DNA from: Chloroflexota bacterium
GTDB lineage: Bacteria > Chloroflexota > Dehalococcoidia > JACQGW01
DNA: 5,723 nt
NCBI GenBank assembly: GCA_016199325.1
Contig: JACQGW010000226.1
Location: 1-5,723 of the forward strand
Direction: 5' to 3'
Of the stretch, positions 5,693 to 5,723 are shown in pieces. Both the position numbers and the translations under genes were made by a program. Under the pieces are notes generated by a model, which saw only the letters and a program-made list of their open reading frames with translations, was not told where the DNA came from and ran no database searches. The first letter of the stretch is position 1, and each line of letters begins with the position of its first letter.

Positions 5693-5723
5693 GGGGTCGG
5701 GGGTCAGGGGTCGGGGGTCGGGG
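5693..5723. repeat. Heptamer tandem array GGGGTC(G/A), 4.4 copies, runs off right edge
   Basis: Units start at 5693, 5700 (last base A), 5707 and 5714, with a partial copy at 5721-5723. This gives five runs of four to five G separated by two or three bases on the plus strand, a canonical G-quadruplex pattern, lying 13-43 bp upstream of the tadZ start on its template strand. The sequence differs from the AACCAGA arrays, but the 7-bp period is the same. Confidence 0.9.

Overview
The window is high-GC bacterial DNA carrying the core of a Tad/Flp (type IVc) pilus or secretion cluster on the minus strand. Gene content (TadZ with a receiver-like N-terminus, a CpaF-type ATPase, and TadB and TadC with compact spacing) and the kind of intergenic repeats suggest a Chloroflexota bacterium, perhaps Thermomicrobia-like. 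That placement is an inference from gene style and recalled repeat types, not from a marker gene.

Reading in the direction of transcription (right to left): a G-rich heptamer array at the right edge lies just upstream of tadZ (5680-4502). A gap of about 350 bp follows (4154-4501). It holds a small two-helix membrane protein gene on the opposite strand (4287-4499), a short AACCAGA heptamer array, and a probable promoter and strong ribosome binding site for the next gene. Then come tadA/cpaF (4153-2774), tadB (2770-1796), tadC (1792-875) and a further reading frame (865 to the left edge), separated by 3, 3 and 9 bp with a Shine-Dalgarno sequence before each start. These four look like one transcription unit.

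The last frame has no stop codon before the left edge. It encodes an N-terminal membrane anchor followed by a Cys/His motif domain (C47, C69, H82-Q83, C87, C95) that I associate from memory with uncharacterised Chloroflexota membrane proteins. After about residue 199 the same open frame runs through non-genic-looking repeat DNA (heptamers, 11-bp-stem hairpins, direct repeats), so the true C-terminus is uncertain.

Together, TadA is the hexameric motor ATPase, TadB and TadC the inner-membrane platform, and TadZ the MinD/ParA-like factor that positions the machine. The Cys-motif protein, apparently translated from the same message, is a candidate lineage-specific accessory. No pilin, prepilin peptidase, TadE/F pseudopilin, CpaB or secretin is present in the window. 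No RNA genes, CRISPR arrays, transposases or phage genes were seen.
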